A stretch of 64,000 nucleotides of DNA, taken from contig JBMHCQ010000005.1 of the NCBI GenBank assembly GCA_049889835.1, positions 1-64,000 on the forward strand. Reading direction: 5' to 3'. The translations under genes were made by a program, and so were the position numbers. A model generated the notes under the pieces. The model did not search any database. It saw only the letters and a list, made by a program, of their open reading frames with translations, and had not been told where the DNA came from. Source of the stretch: SW10 sp049889835 (GTDB lineage Bacteria > Verrucomicrobiota > Verrucomicrobiia > Verrucomicrobiales > Akkermansiaceae). Below, one piece after another: positions 1-7,777 of the stretch (position 1 is its first letter; every line of letters begins with the position of its first letter).

Positions 1-1
1 G

Positions 2-589
2 GTTCCGCCCCCCGCGCCCGAGCCACCGACCCCGCAACCTCTTCCCGAGCCTGCTCCTCCGCTTGTCGAAACTCCCCCTCCAACTCCACCATCTGCACCG
101 ACTCCACCACCTCCTCCCAAGCCTGATCCCGAGATCATCAAAAAGCAGGCCTCCGAAAAAACCGCCGCCGAACGCCACAAAAAAGAGCAGCGCGAGCTCG
201 CCCGCAAGCGTCTCGAAGAGAAACGCCGGAAGGAAAAGGCCACCCGTATCGCGCAGGCAGCGGCCGCTCAGAAAAAAGCTGCCGCACGAAAGCGCGCCGC
301 ACTCGCAAAACAGATCAAGTCCCGGGCTGTTCCCATTGCACGCAAACTCCCCACCTATCCCCGCTCCGCGCGGAAGGCAAGTCACCAGGGAACCACGGTT
401 CTTCGCATCACCATTGGCATTAATGGCCGAGTCACATCCGCGCGGATCAAGACATCCAGCGGCCATACCTCGCTCGACCGCGCCGCGCTTTCAGTCGTCC
501 GCTACTGGCAATTCACCCCGGCTCTCAATGGCCTCGGACAAAAAATCCCCTACACCACCGACGCCCCTATTCCTTTTAAACTTCGCTAA
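2..589 (+). CDS. TonB-family energy-transducing protein (C-terminal part)
   Basis: This reading frame is open from the window edge and ends at TAA 587-589, so the N-terminus (expected membrane anchor) lies outside the window. The visible 195 residues begin with a proline-rich stretch (repeated PP/PEP), followed by a Lys/Arg/Glu/Ala-rich helical segment, and then a C-terminal TonB domain with the typical pattern YPRSAR...VLRITIGINGRV...SSGHTSLDRAAL...WQF.P. TonB proteins span the periplasm and pass proton-motive energy to outer-membrane receptors. No ExbB/ExbD or receptor gene is visible next to it, so the partner is unknown. The TIM-barrel gene starts 27 bp downstream on the same strand and may be co-transcribed. 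Confidence 0.88.
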   Translation, partial: VPPPAPEPPTPQPLPEPAPPLVETPPPTPPSAPTPPPPPKPDPEIIKKQASEKTAAERHKKEQRELARKRLEEKRRKEKATRIAQAAAAQKKAAARKRAALAKQIKSRAVPIARKLPTYPRSARKASHQGTTVLRITIGINGRVTSARIKTSSGHTSLDRAALSVVRYWQFTPALNGLGQKIPYTTDAPIPFKLR

Positions 590-616
590 CAAAAGATCAC
601 TCTCTATTTTCAAACC

Positions 617-1627
617 ATGAGCACACTGAAAGTTCACAACGCAATGTGGCCCGGCCTCGTCGGGAAAGAAGAAGGCACCGACCACCCTCCCATCTCCCTC
701 GAACGCATGCTTGAGCTCACCGCCAATTCGGAGGCCCAAGGGCAAAAATATGACGGAGTCGATTACTTCCTCTTCCACCCCCACACGGACCCCGACGCCT
801 CCGAAGACGAGCTGCGTAAAATCGCCGATCTTATCGCGGCGCACGATCTCAAGGTCGGCACCCTCGTTGCTCCCGTCTGGGAAGGCACCGTTGGGGGACC
901 AGCCTTCGGCTCGCAGGATGACCGCGACAACTTCGTCCTCGCCGTCGAGAAGGCCTGCCGCGTCGCCAACATTTTCAAAGACCACGGTGTTCGCGAATAC
1001 GGTGCCATCCGCATCGACACCGCTGGCTCGGTCGAAGACTGGGCCAAGGACCCTGCCGCCAACACCGCACTCGCCGCCGACACGATCAAGCGTGCCGCGA
1101 AGATTGCCGCCGACCACGGCGAACGCCTCGCCATGGAAGGCGAGATCTGCTGGGGCGGAATCCATTCCTGGAAAGACACCCTCGATCTCCTCGAAGCGAT
1201 CGGCATGCCCGACACCGTCGGCTTCCAGTCCGACCTCGCCCACACCTACCTCTACCTTCTCGGCTACAACGCGCCCGAGCACGCGCTCGTTTCCGAAGGC
1301 CACAGTGACGACGAATTCTGGGCCGCCTACCGCCCCATGGTCGACAAGCTCCGCCCCTGGACCATCGACTTCCACGTCGCCCAAAACGATGGCTCCGTTC
1401 ACGGCACCGGCGCTCACGACAAGACCGGCCGCCACTGCCCCGCCGATGACCCCAAGGGAAAACTCGACATCGTCGCCTGCTCCTCCGAATGGCTCAAGGA
1501 TCACCCCGACCGCAAGATCGAGCATATCTGCTGGGACGGCTGCATGTTCTCCAACGAACTCCTCGAAGGGCAACAAACCTGGAACACCATTCTCGATACC
1601 ATGCTCAAGGTTCGGGACGCGGTTTAA
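617..1627 (+). CDS. Sugar phosphate isomerase/epimerase (xylose isomerase-like TIM barrel)
   Basis: The 336-aa protein starts at ATG 617. It has the layout of the AP-endonuclease-2/xylose isomerase-like TIM-barrel superfamily. Likely metal ligands are Glu in AMEGEICWGG, Asp and His in FQSDLAHTY, and His in TIDFHVAQNDG. No signal peptide is present, so it should be cytoplasmic. Related proteins in Verrucomicrobia and Planctomycetes usually act in carbohydrate catabolism, but the substrate cannot be read from the sequence. It is followed by a strong hairpin, so it ends its transcription unit. Confidence 0.85.
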   Translation: MSTLKVHNAMWPGLVGKEEGTDHPPISLERMLELTANSEAQGQKYDGVDYFLFHPHTDPDASEDELRKIADLIAAHDLKVGTLVAPVWEGTVGGPAFGSQDDRDNFVLAVEKACRVANIFKDHGVREYGAIRIDTAGSVEDWAKDPAANTALAADTIKRAAKIAADHGERLAMEGEICWGGIHSWKDTLDLLEAIGMPDTVGFQSDLAHTYLYLLGYNAPEHALVSEGHSDDEFWAAYRPMVDKLRPWTIDFHVAQNDGSVHGTGAHDKTGRHCPADDPKGKLDIVACSSEWLKDHPDRKIEHICWDGCMFSNELLEGQQTWNTILDTMLKVRDAV

Positions 1628-1649
1628 GACCACTCTGAGTCTCACTAAA

Positions 1650-1685
1650 AAGCGCCTGCTCCCTTAGGGTGCAGGCGCTTGCTTT
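1650..1685. terminator. Bidirectional intrinsic terminator
   Basis: There is a perfect 10-bp stem, AAGCGCCTGC (1650-1659) with GCAGGCGCTT (1671-1680), and an 11-nt loop. On the minus strand the stem is followed directly by a run of T; on the plus strand by GCTTTT. It sits between convergent genes, the isomerase (plus) and the small Cys-rich gene (minus), and probably serves both. Confidence 0.85.
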
Positions 1686-1701
1686 TGAGGGGACTCGCGG
1701 A

Positions 1702-1857
1702 TTACTCGCATGCGCAGCCTTCACCGCAATCGGGACAATCGACGCAGACCTCACAAGCACACTGGGTGCAGGCACAGGCCGCGGCACTCGCCACAAGCTG
1801 GGAAGAAAAAGCGATGCCAGAAAGCGCGATCACAGCGGTAGCGATCAAGAGTTTCAT
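1702..1857 (-). CDS. Small exported Cys-rich protein (metallothionein-like)
   Basis: The 51-aa protein starts at ATG 1857; a longer in-frame start upstream would put a charged stretch before the signal sequence. Residues 1 to about 26 form a signal peptide (MKLL, then a hydrophobic core and an Ala-rich cleavage region). The mature part is about 25 residues with nine cysteines in CxC and CxxC spacing (ACACTQCACEVCVDCPDCG). This composition suggests metal binding in the periplasm, although classical bacterial metallothioneins are cytoplasmic. I do not recognise a named family. It lies 78 bp downstream of another exported Cys-rich gene on the same strand, and the two may form an operon. Confidence 0.6.
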   Translation of the reverse strand: MKLLIATAVIALSGIAFSSQLVASAAACACTQCACEVCVDCPDCGEGCACE

Positions 1858-1935
1858 GGTTCTATCGTATTCTTGGGGTTGAAAAATCAGGACTTTGAAC
1901 CGGCAATCTTCCACCGGTTCCCATCATCGTATTTT

Positions 1936-2313
1936 TCAACCCGCCTGCGGCGGCGGCAAAGGAGGAGATTCCAAAACACGCTCATCGCCCAATCCCGGAT
2001 CAGGCACGTGCAAATTCATACCGGAAGGCACCACGGCCTTGGGAGCGGAAAACATCAAGGCTGCCAGAGGGGAAAGCTTCGGAGCACAAAAAGGACAATC
2101 AGGACATTCGCAATCATCGGAGTTGCACGGCCCCGGTGCTTCGCTTCCTTCTTCGAGCGGACAACATCCGGTCTCCTCTTCCCACTCCACTATGCAATTC
2201 TTACAGTGGCTCATCGGGTCCTCCGAAGCGACCAGATTCACCGGAAGCAGCAAGGCCAGCGAAAGCACGAAAGCCATCGCGAGCTGAAGCAATCTGGAGA
2301 AGGTTTCGCTCAT
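1936..2313 (-). CDS. Exported Cys-rich protein of unknown function
   Basis: The 125-aa protein starts at ATG 2313. Residues 7-29 form a hydrophobic signal/anchor (LLQLAMAFVLSLALLLPVNL). The central segment holds four CxxC or CC clusters (HCKNC, GCCP, CNSDDCECPDCPFC). The C-terminal third has no cysteine and ends in a proline-rich tail (ESPPLPPPQAG). The layout recalls small exported proteins encoded near metal-efflux genes in other Gram-negatives (DUF2946-like), but no clear family match can be claimed. It precedes the 51-aa Cys-rich gene. Confidence 0.6.
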   Translation of the reverse strand: MSETFSRLLQLAMAFVLSLALLLPVNLVASEDPMSHCKNCIVEWEEETGCCPLEEGSEAPGPCNSDDCECPDCPFCAPKLSPLAALMFSAPKAVVPSGMNLHVPDPGLGDERVLESPPLPPPQAG

Positions 2314-2592
2314 GTTCTGATGATAGGATACATCAACTAGGACTTTATTCCCTGATTAAACCCTCTGCGCCTGCGCAATCAGCGATGGTCATCAAAATGA
2401 CGCCGGTTTTTCCAAATCAACGCCATCGAGATCCCCAAGAAGCACTACCCAAAAAATAATCAGGTTCCCTTTCTTTCCCACCTTCGCCATCCGTGAACAG
2501 GAAGAATAACCAAGAAGCTCAAACGGGTGGAGTATAAGGCCCGTCGGAATTTGGAATGAGAGGAAGGACGTATTCAGCAAGGAGAAGCGGTC
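2314..2592. other. Intergenic stretch without a recognisable gene
   Basis: This 279-bp segment lies between the start of the Cys-rich gene and the end of the HNH gene. Short open frames exist on both strands, but none shows a protein-like composition, a start with a ribosome site, or a known motif. It probably contains the promoter of the Cys-rich gene, but no clear -35/-10 pair stands out. Confidence 0.4.
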
Positions 2593-3306
2593 TCAAGACA
2601 ACTGCTCGCGGTGCCATTGCAGACTCTGAACACAAGGAAGATTCTTCTCTGGCAAAGTCAGCCTAGCTCCCTCCAAGGAAAGAAACTGTCTATCAATCGC
2701 ATCTTCCTTTTGAGCTTTGAGATGACCTCCAATCACCAACCGAAAATCTTCGTCAAAAGTGATCAAGAATTGATCAAAGGCGAGATCGTAGGTGCCGCTC
2801 AGGCAGATGCCGTTACCCGGGTTGAGTCGATTTTCGGTAGATTGAGACCACGGAATGATGTGACTTGCTCGCAGTAATTTGGGCTCAGCCAAACCCGTGA
2901 TTGCGCAACGATTACCGTAACTCCCTAAAACAGCCTTTCGGAAAAAACTCTGATAGCGGCGTGTTTTCACCAAAGCCAACTTCTCTGTTGAGCCTTCGGG
3001 TATTCTCACTTCATCTCCAAACAAAGCTTCACTCTCTTCTGCTAGAGCTGGAAAATTGCTGGCGAACTCCTCCCATATCTCGCGATCCTTCTTGCTCGCA
3101 CCAGACAGCCCCTTCACCCCGCGCTCTTGTTCCGTTGGATCCAAAGAGGTGAAGTTATTGAGCTTCATCGCTACTGAACTCGGAGTCCGATCAAGCTTAT
3201 CAGCCAGCGCTACGATGGGAGGGTGGAATTTATGCTGCTTTCCGAATGGCGTTTGATGGTAAAGGTTGAGCGCCAGCAAAAGTTCTTCACGTGTCCATAA
3301 AGCCAT
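2593..3306 (-). CDS. HNH endonuclease (COG3440-type predicted restriction endonuclease)
   Basis: The 237-aa protein starts at ATG 3306. The N-terminal half (residues 1-55) has the WTREELLLALNLY...LADKLDRTPSSVAMKL pattern, which probably binds DNA. The C-terminal half carries an HNH nuclease core: CAITG (zinc/structural), ASHIIPW (catalytic His) and NPGNGICL...DLAFDQ. This domain pair is widespread as a stand-alone predicted restriction endonuclease. No methyltransferase or specificity gene is adjacent, so it may be a modification-dependent or orphan nuclease. It lies beside the zeta-type toxin module, in a patch of accessory genes between housekeeping genes. Confidence 0.85.
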   Translation of the reverse strand: MALWTREELLLALNLYHQTPFGKQHKFHPPIVALADKLDRTPSSVAMKLNNFTSLDPTEQERGVKGLSGASKKDREIWEEFASNFPALAEESEALFGDEVRIPEGSTEKLALVKTRRYQSFFRKAVLGSYGNRCAITGLAEPKLLRASHIIPWSQSTENRLNPGNGICLSGTYDLAFDQFLITFDEDFRLVIGGHLKAQKEDAIDRQFLSLEGARLTLPEKNLPCVQSLQWHREQLS

Positions 3307-3431
3307 GACTCTTTAAACCTAATTTCCACGCCCAATAATACGAGGGGAAAGAGACTCATAGTCGGTTGAAATTAGGGTTTCGAATCTAGGATCCTTTCGT
3401 AATAAATCAGTTTACAGCCGAGAAATTGGAG

Positions 3432-3611
3432 ATGATCTACTACAGCGTTGAGGACCAATTTCAGATATGGATTCGGACTCGAGAATACCTTCTGACTCAG
3501 AAGACTAATGCACACGTCGAGGAGTGCCACAAGCCAGAGGAGGCTGAGTGGATGTGCAATCGCTATAAAAAACTGCTAAAGAAGATTCAAGGAACGCAGA
3601 TAGATTTCTAG
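3432..3611 (+). CDS. Doubtful small ORF
   Basis: This frame encodes 59 residues from ATG 3432, with GGAG directly abutting the start, which is too close for a good ribosome site. The product would be polar, with MIYYSVEDQFQIWIRTREY at its start and a lysine-rich C-terminus, and no family is recognised. The amino-acid composition is protein-like, but the position between an orphan nuclease and a gene fragment makes a chance frame equally likely. Confidence 0.25.
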   Translation: MIYYSVEDQFQIWIRTREYLLTQKTNAHVEECHKPEEAEWMCNRYKKLLKKIQGTQIDF

Positions 3612-3619
3612 GGAGCGTA

Positions 3620-3676
3620 ATGCCTTTCACGGCGGTCTTGTATTCTTCCATCGTTGGAGTCCGGCCGGGGATGGCG
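3620..3676 (-). repeat. 57-bp duplicate of an acnB 3'-region segment (copy A)
   Basis: This copy matches 4544-4600 inside acnB at 55 of 57 positions, in the same orientation. On the minus strand it still encodes GRTPTMEEYKTAVKG. Sequence on either side is unrelated to acnB. Together with the in-gene copy it brackets the zeta kinase/partner pair (3729-4438). Confidence 0.9.
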
Positions 3677-3728
3677 AGCTTTCGGCGATAACCGGCCTTA
3701 CTCTCCGTGATTCTTTGGAGCGTCTCGG

Positions 3729-3896
3729 TCACGGATCGATACTAAGGACCTGTTGGTCTTCCCAAACGATAATTTTTTGACCGAAGGCGCGTTTGCGTTT
3801 GCGGAGTTTTTCTGCCACCCGGTTTGCCGCTGCGAGTGCTTTTAGGGCCTCTGGGGAGGGAGTCGGAGATTCAGTTTTGGACTCTTTGGCATTCAT
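3729..3896 (-). CDS. Putative antitoxin-like partner of the zeta kinase (55 aa)
   Basis: This small gene starts at ATG 3896 and ends at TGA 3729-3731. Its start overlaps the kinase stop in an ATGA arrangement, which suggests translational coupling. The protein has a charged, Ser/Pro-rich N-terminus, a helical middle (ALKALAAANRVAEKLRKRKR) and a short C-terminal strand segment (GQKIIVWEDQQVLSIDP). A short helix followed by a 'G..IVVW.DG.V..I.P' tail is typical of the small proteins encoded next to zeta-like kinases, which are presumed antitoxins. Here it follows the kinase rather than preceding it. The antitoxin role is inferred; the open frame and overlap are seen directly. Confidence 0.65.
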   Translation of the reverse strand: MNAKESKTESPTPSPEALKALAAANRVAEKLRKRKRAFGQKIIVWEDQQVLSIDP

Positions 3897-4438
3897 AAAA
3901 TCTTTGGCAATGTATCATTTCCTCCGGTTTCAGCAATCAAAGAGAAAGGGAGAGAAGAGGCATTCCAGAGGAACCAGCGATCGGCGAGGGGGAGGTAGTG
4001 TGTCTGAAAATTCTCCCAGCAGCGGGGAAAGCGGCGATAGACGGCATCTTTTGGAACGGCATGTCCGCCTTCGGCTACGCGAGATTCGACTCGGGCCCAT
4101 GATTCATCGGCGGACGAAAGGTGTAGGAAATGAAGGTGGATTACAAAGCCGAGTGTTTTCGCCTCGGCAAGGTAGCGAAGGTAAGTTTTGCCACTGAGGG
4201 TTGATTCGAGGGCGAAGGTTTCTTTGTGCGCAATGGATCCCTTCAGGTTCTTAAGGAGAATGCGGGCTGCTTGGGTCTGGGCGGCGGCAGGGTCGAAGGG
4301 TGAAATACCGGTGGCGATTTCATCTGAGTTATGGAAACGGAGACAGTTCGCTTCGTTTGGGAGATACTCCTTGGCAAAGGTGGTTTTACCGGCACCGTTC
4401 GGTCCTCCAATGAGGTGGAAGACTGGAGGTGTTGACAT
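3893..4438 (-). CDS. Zeta-toxin-like P-loop kinase
   Basis: The 181-aa protein starts at ATG 4438. It has a Walker A motif at residues 11-20 (GGPNGAGKTT), a zeta-type substrate region (FALESTLSG), a 'RV..RV..GGH.VP' segment with the conserved basic residues, and the PLADRW...N.S terminal pattern. Zeta-family kinases phosphorylate UDP-N-acetylglucosamine or related nucleotides and are restrained by a small antitoxin. It lies 59 bp downstream of acnB on the same strand and overlaps the 55-aa gene by 4 bp. The protein is close to full length for stand-alone chromosomal members, and no key residue appears to be missing. Confidence 0.85.
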   Translation of the reverse strand: MSTPPVFHLIGGPNGAGKTTFAKEYLPNEANCLRFHNSDEIATGISPFDPAAAQTQAARILLKNLKGSIAHKETFALESTLSGKTYLRYLAEAKTLGFVIHLHFLHLSSADESWARVESRVAEGGHAVPKDAVYRRFPRCWENFQTHYLPLADRWFLWNASSLPFSLIAETGGNDTLPKIL

Positions 4439-4497
4439 TCTCTTATTTGGTTGAAATTCAGGAGCATGGGATACCCTGAAACTGCGATACGTTTTTC

Positions 4498-7272
4498 CTA
4501 TGCCACAATCGCGTCCGCGACGGGGGCGAAGGGGGTGAGAGGGATGCCTTTCACGGCAGTCTTGTATTCTTCCATCGTTGGAGTCCGGCCGAGGATGGCG
4601 GAGAGGACGACGACGGGAGTTGAAGAGAGGAGCGACTCCCCTTTTTTGCGGTCGGAATCTTCCACGACGCGGCCCTGGAAGAGGCGGGTGGAGGTGGCCA
4701 TGACGGTGTCGCCTTTTTCAGCTTTTTCCTGATTACCCATGCAGAGGTTACAACCCGGGCGTTCGAGATACATCATGTTCTCATACTCAGTGCGGGCGGC
4801 TTGCTTGGGGGCGTTGTCATCGAACTCGAAGCCGGAGTATTTCTGAAGCATGTCCCAGTCCCCTTCTTCCTTGAGTTCATCGATGATGTTGTAAGTCGGA
4901 GCGGTCACAACGAGCGGAGCATTGAACTTCACTTCGCCTTGAGCCTCTTCGAGGTTCTTGAGCATCTTGGAAACGATCTTGAGGTCGCCTTTGTGAACCA
5001 TGCAGGAACCGACGAAGCCGAGGTCGATCACTTTTTCCCCACCGTAGTAGGAAAGCTCGCGGATGACATCGTGGGTGTAACGCTTGGAGACATCGTCGTT
5101 GTGGACGTCGGGGTCGGCGATCATGGGCTCGTCGATGATGTCGAGATCGACCACCACTTCGGCGTGGTATTTCGCATTCGCATCGGGCGCAAGCGGCGGG
5201 GTTTCGCCGGAACGAATCTCAGCGATGCGCTTGTTCGCGATGTCGATGAGGCCTTGAAGGACGCCTTTGGCATTGTCCATCCCCTTGTCGATCATGATCT
5301 GGATGCGTGATTTCGCGATCTCGAGGGACTCGATGAGGGTATCGGGCTGGGAAATACAAATGGAAGCCTTTGCTTTCATCTCGGCAGTCCAATCGGTGAA
5401 GGTGAAGGCCTGATCCGCGAGAAGCGAACCGAGGTGCACCTCGATGATGCGGCCCTGGAAGACGTTGTCGCCGCCGAATTGATCGAGCATTTGCGCCTGG
5501 GTCGCGTGCACGACATCGCGGAAGTCCATGTGCTCTTTCAGTTCGCCCTTGAAGGTCACTTTGACCGACTCGGGGATGGGCATGGAGGCCTCACCAGTGG
5601 CCAAAGCGAGCGCCACGGTGCCGGAGTCGGCTCCGAAAGCCACACCCTTGGACATGCGGGTGTGGGAGTCGCCGCCGATGATGATGGCGCGGTCGTCCAC
5701 CGTGAGATCATTGAGCACCTTGTGGATGACGTCGGTCATCGGATGATATTGGTCCTCGGGGTCGCGTCCAGTGATGAGGCCAAAGTCGTTCATGAACTTC
5801 ATGAGCTTCGGAATATTGCGCTGGGCCTTGACGTCCCAAACAGAAGCGGTGTGACAACCGGACTGATAACCGGCGTCAACGATGGGAGAAATGGTGGTGG
5901 CAGCCATGGCTTCCAACTCCTGCATCGTCATCAGACCTGTGGTATCCTGAGAACCGACCACGTTGACTTCGACCCGGAGGTCGGAGCCTGCGTAAAGGGT
6001 CTTACCCGGCGTGGTCCCGACGGCGTTCTTGTTAAAGATTTTCTCAACGGCAGTGAGGCCTTGTCCCTCGTGGGATATCTCCTTGGAAGGCGCATAGACC
6101 ACGGGAGCTTCGATGCCGAGAGTCTTGGCAGCGAAGGTCTGGAGCTTCTTTCCAAAGACGATGGCGTAAGAACCGCCGGCTTTCATGAACTCGAGTTTCT
6201 GCGGAGTGAAGGCCTTGGCGATGTCTTGCATTTCCCGATCGTCAATGAGGAGCTTTTTGGTCTTCGTATTGATGGTGAGGACGGTGCCGGTGTCGACCGA
6301 GTAAGTTTGCTCAAGCACGGGCTCGCCCTCGTCATCGAGTACCGTGTTGCCTTCGGCATCCTTCTTTTTGACCCAATTTTGGAGATCCAGACCAATTCCG
6401 CCCGTGACATCGACGGTGGTCAGGAAAATGGGAGAAATGCCATTGGTTCCTGCGACCGTGGGGGCGATATTCACGAAAGGAACATAAGGGCTGGCCTGAC
6501 GTCCGGTCCAGAGAGCGACGTTATTAACGCCGGACATCCGTGAGGAACCGACTCCCATGGTGCCTTTTTCCGCGACAAGCATCACGCTCTTGTCGGGGTG
6601 AAGTTTTTGCAGAGTCTTGATTTCTTGTTGGGCCTCCGGGGAGATGAGGCACTTGCCATGAAGCTCGCGGTCGGAGCGGGAGTGCGCCTGATTTCCGGGG
6701 GAAAGAAGGTCGGTCGAGATGTCTCCGGTTCCGGCGACGTAGGACACGACTTTGATCTCCTCGGCAACCTCTGGAAGCTGGGTGAAGAACTCGGCTTGGG
6801 CGTAACTTTCGAGGAGGTCTTTGCAAACGGGGCAGCCGGCTGCGTGCGCTTCGGCAAGCCGCTCCATGTCAGCATCGTAAAGAAAGACCTGCGTCTTCAG
6901 GACTTCAGCGGCCTTCTTGGCGATCTCGATGTCGTCCCCTTTGATCACGAGATCAAGGAGGACCTCGATGGACTTGCCGCCCTTCATGTGGGAGAGGAGC
7001 TCGAAGGCAAAGTCGGGCGTGATTTCGGCGACGGTGTCCTCGCCACGGATAATCTGGCCAAGAAACTGGGCTTTTTCGACGGCGGCGGCAGTGGTTCCAG
7101 GAAGCGTGTTGTAGATGAAAAACTTCAGAGAGTCCTCGCGATGCTCGTTTCCAGCGTCCTTGATCTGCTCGATGATCTCCGCGATGAGATCGCCGGAATC
7201 AATGGGCTGCGGGTGCAGCCCTTGTGTTTTACGTTCTGCAATGTCGGCGAGATAATCGGAATAAAGGCTCAT
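4498..7272 (-). CDS. acnB: Aconitate hydratase B
   Basis: The 924-aa protein interconverts citrate and isocitrate in the TCA cycle. ATG 7272 is chosen (MSLYSDYLADIAERK); an in-frame extension to 7368 has no family support. The order is the AcnB one: an N-terminal HEAT-like domain with ILSHMKGGKS-type helices, the swivel domain, then the catalytic domains. The three iron-sulfur cysteines are visible in FVGSCMVHKGD and in PGCNLCMGNQ (CxxC). It is somewhat longer than the E. coli enzyme (865 aa). A 57-bp stretch near its 3' end (4544-4600) is duplicated downstream at 3620-3676. Confidence 0.95.
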   Translation of the reverse strand: MSLYSDYLADIAERKTQGLHPQPIDSGDLIAEIIEQIKDAGNEHREDSLKFFIYNTLPGTTAAAVEKAQFLGQIIRGEDTVAEITPDFAFELLSHMKGGKSIEVLLDLVIKGDDIEIAKKAAEVLKTQVFLYDADMERLAEAHAAGCPVCKDLLESYAQAEFFTQLPEVAEEIKVVSYVAGTGDISTDLLSPGNQAHSRSDRELHGKCLISPEAQQEIKTLQKLHPDKSVMLVAEKGTMGVGSSRMSGVNNVALWTGRQASPYVPFVNIAPTVAGTNGISPIFLTTVDVTGGIGLDLQNWVKKKDAEGNTVLDDEGEPVLEQTYSVDTGTVLTINTKTKKLLIDDREMQDIAKAFTPQKLEFMKAGGSYAIVFGKKLQTFAAKTLGIEAPVVYAPSKEISHEGQGLTAVEKIFNKNAVGTTPGKTLYAGSDLRVEVNVVGSQDTTGLMTMQELEAMAATTISPIVDAGYQSGCHTASVWDVKAQRNIPKLMKFMNDFGLITGRDPEDQYHPMTDVIHKVLNDLTVDDRAIIIGGDSHTRMSKGVAFGADSGTVALALATGEASMPIPESVKVTFKGELKEHMDFRDVVHATQAQMLDQFGGDNVFQGRIIEVHLGSLLADQAFTFTDWTAEMKAKASICISQPDTLIESLEIAKSRIQIMIDKGMDNAKGVLQGLIDIANKRIAEIRSGETPPLAPDANAKYHAEVVVDLDIIDEPMIADPDVHNDDVSKRYTHDVIRELSYYGGEKVIDLGFVGSCMVHKGDLKIVSKMLKNLEEAQGEVKFNAPLVVTAPTYNIIDELKEEGDWDMLQKYSGFEFDDNAPKQAARTEYENMMYLERPGCNLCMGNQEKAEKGDTVMATSTRLFQGRVVEDSDRKKGESLLSSTPVVVLSAILGRTPTMEEYKTAVKGIPLTPFAPVADAIVA
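4544..4600 (-). repeat. 57-bp segment of acnB present as a second copy (copy B)
   Basis: This is the in-gene copy of the direct repeat. It differs from 3620-3676 at two positions and encodes GRTPTMEEYKTAVKG near the AcnB C-terminus. The reading frame of acnB continues past it to the stop at 4498-4500. Confidence 0.9.
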
Positions 7273-7373
7273 GACTCGGTGATAGCTGAAGATTTCTGGC
7301 GAGAGAGTAAAACCTGAGGGCGGGATGGCAAGCCACCGGATTGACTTTCCCAAGCCCGACGATAACAACGGGC

Positions 7374-7706
7374 ATGCAATTAAAATTGGCGTGTGGAGCT
7401 CTTGCGGCTGCTGCTCTCTATCCTGGGTGTGCCGAGAAAAACGAGATTCCAGAAATCACTCCCCAGATGGCCTTGGACCACGGGTTACGACCCACTGACC
7501 TCGCACGGGGTCGCGGTATCTACATGGCCCACTGTGCCTCTTGCCACCCACGGGTGAAACCGGGCGAGATTGATCCTGAATTCTAGAGAAGCGTGACTCC
7601 TCACATGGCCGTAAAAGCGAAGCTCGCCCCCAAGGAAGAAAAGCAACTCCTCGGCTACCTCATGGTGGCGCACGCGGACGTTCATGGGCTCAATCCGGAG
7701 CACTAA
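7374..7706 (+). pseudogene. Small c-type cytochrome lipoprotein interrupted by an in-frame amber codon
   Basis: The open frame starts at ATG 7374 with a lipoprotein-like signal (MQLKLACGALAAAALYPGC) and a heme site CASCH near residue 57. A TAG at 7584-7586 (codon 71) stops it after DPEF. The same frame then continues without further stops for 40 codons (RSVTPHMAVKAKLAPKEEKQ, ending NPEH) to TAA 7704-7706. The downstream part looks like the rest of a small monoheme cytochrome, and a single TGG-to-TAG change would restore a 110-aa protein. It may be a recent nonsense mutation, a sequencing error or a truncated product. It is divergent from acnB. Confidence 0.75.
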
Positions 7707-7777
7707 ACCCAAGCACTAAAAAACCCAGCTTTCTTGAATTCGAAAAACCGGGTTTGAAGAGATTCAAAAGATCACTC

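Larger units (their letters stand above)
3307..3728. other. Accessory intergenic stretch with an acnB fragment
   Basis: This 422-bp stretch lies between the HNH gene and the small partner of the zeta kinase. It holds a doubtful 59-aa open frame (3432-3611) and a 57-bp copy of an internal acnB segment (3620-3676). The acnB homology stops sharply at both ends of the copy. No intact mobile-element gene is visible. Confidence 0.5.

Noticed and set aside
491..1645. 384-aa minus-strand open frame
   Set aside because: It is antisense to the TIM-barrel gene, has a Val/Gly/Asp-rich composition typical of shadow frames, and shows no motif.
3370..3400. TTCGAAT resembling a tRNA T-loop
   Set aside because: The flanking bases do not form the five-pair stem, and no acceptor or anticodon arm can be placed.
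5434..6543. 369-aa plus-strand open frame
   Set aside because: It lies wholly antisense to acnB, whose protein is unambiguous.
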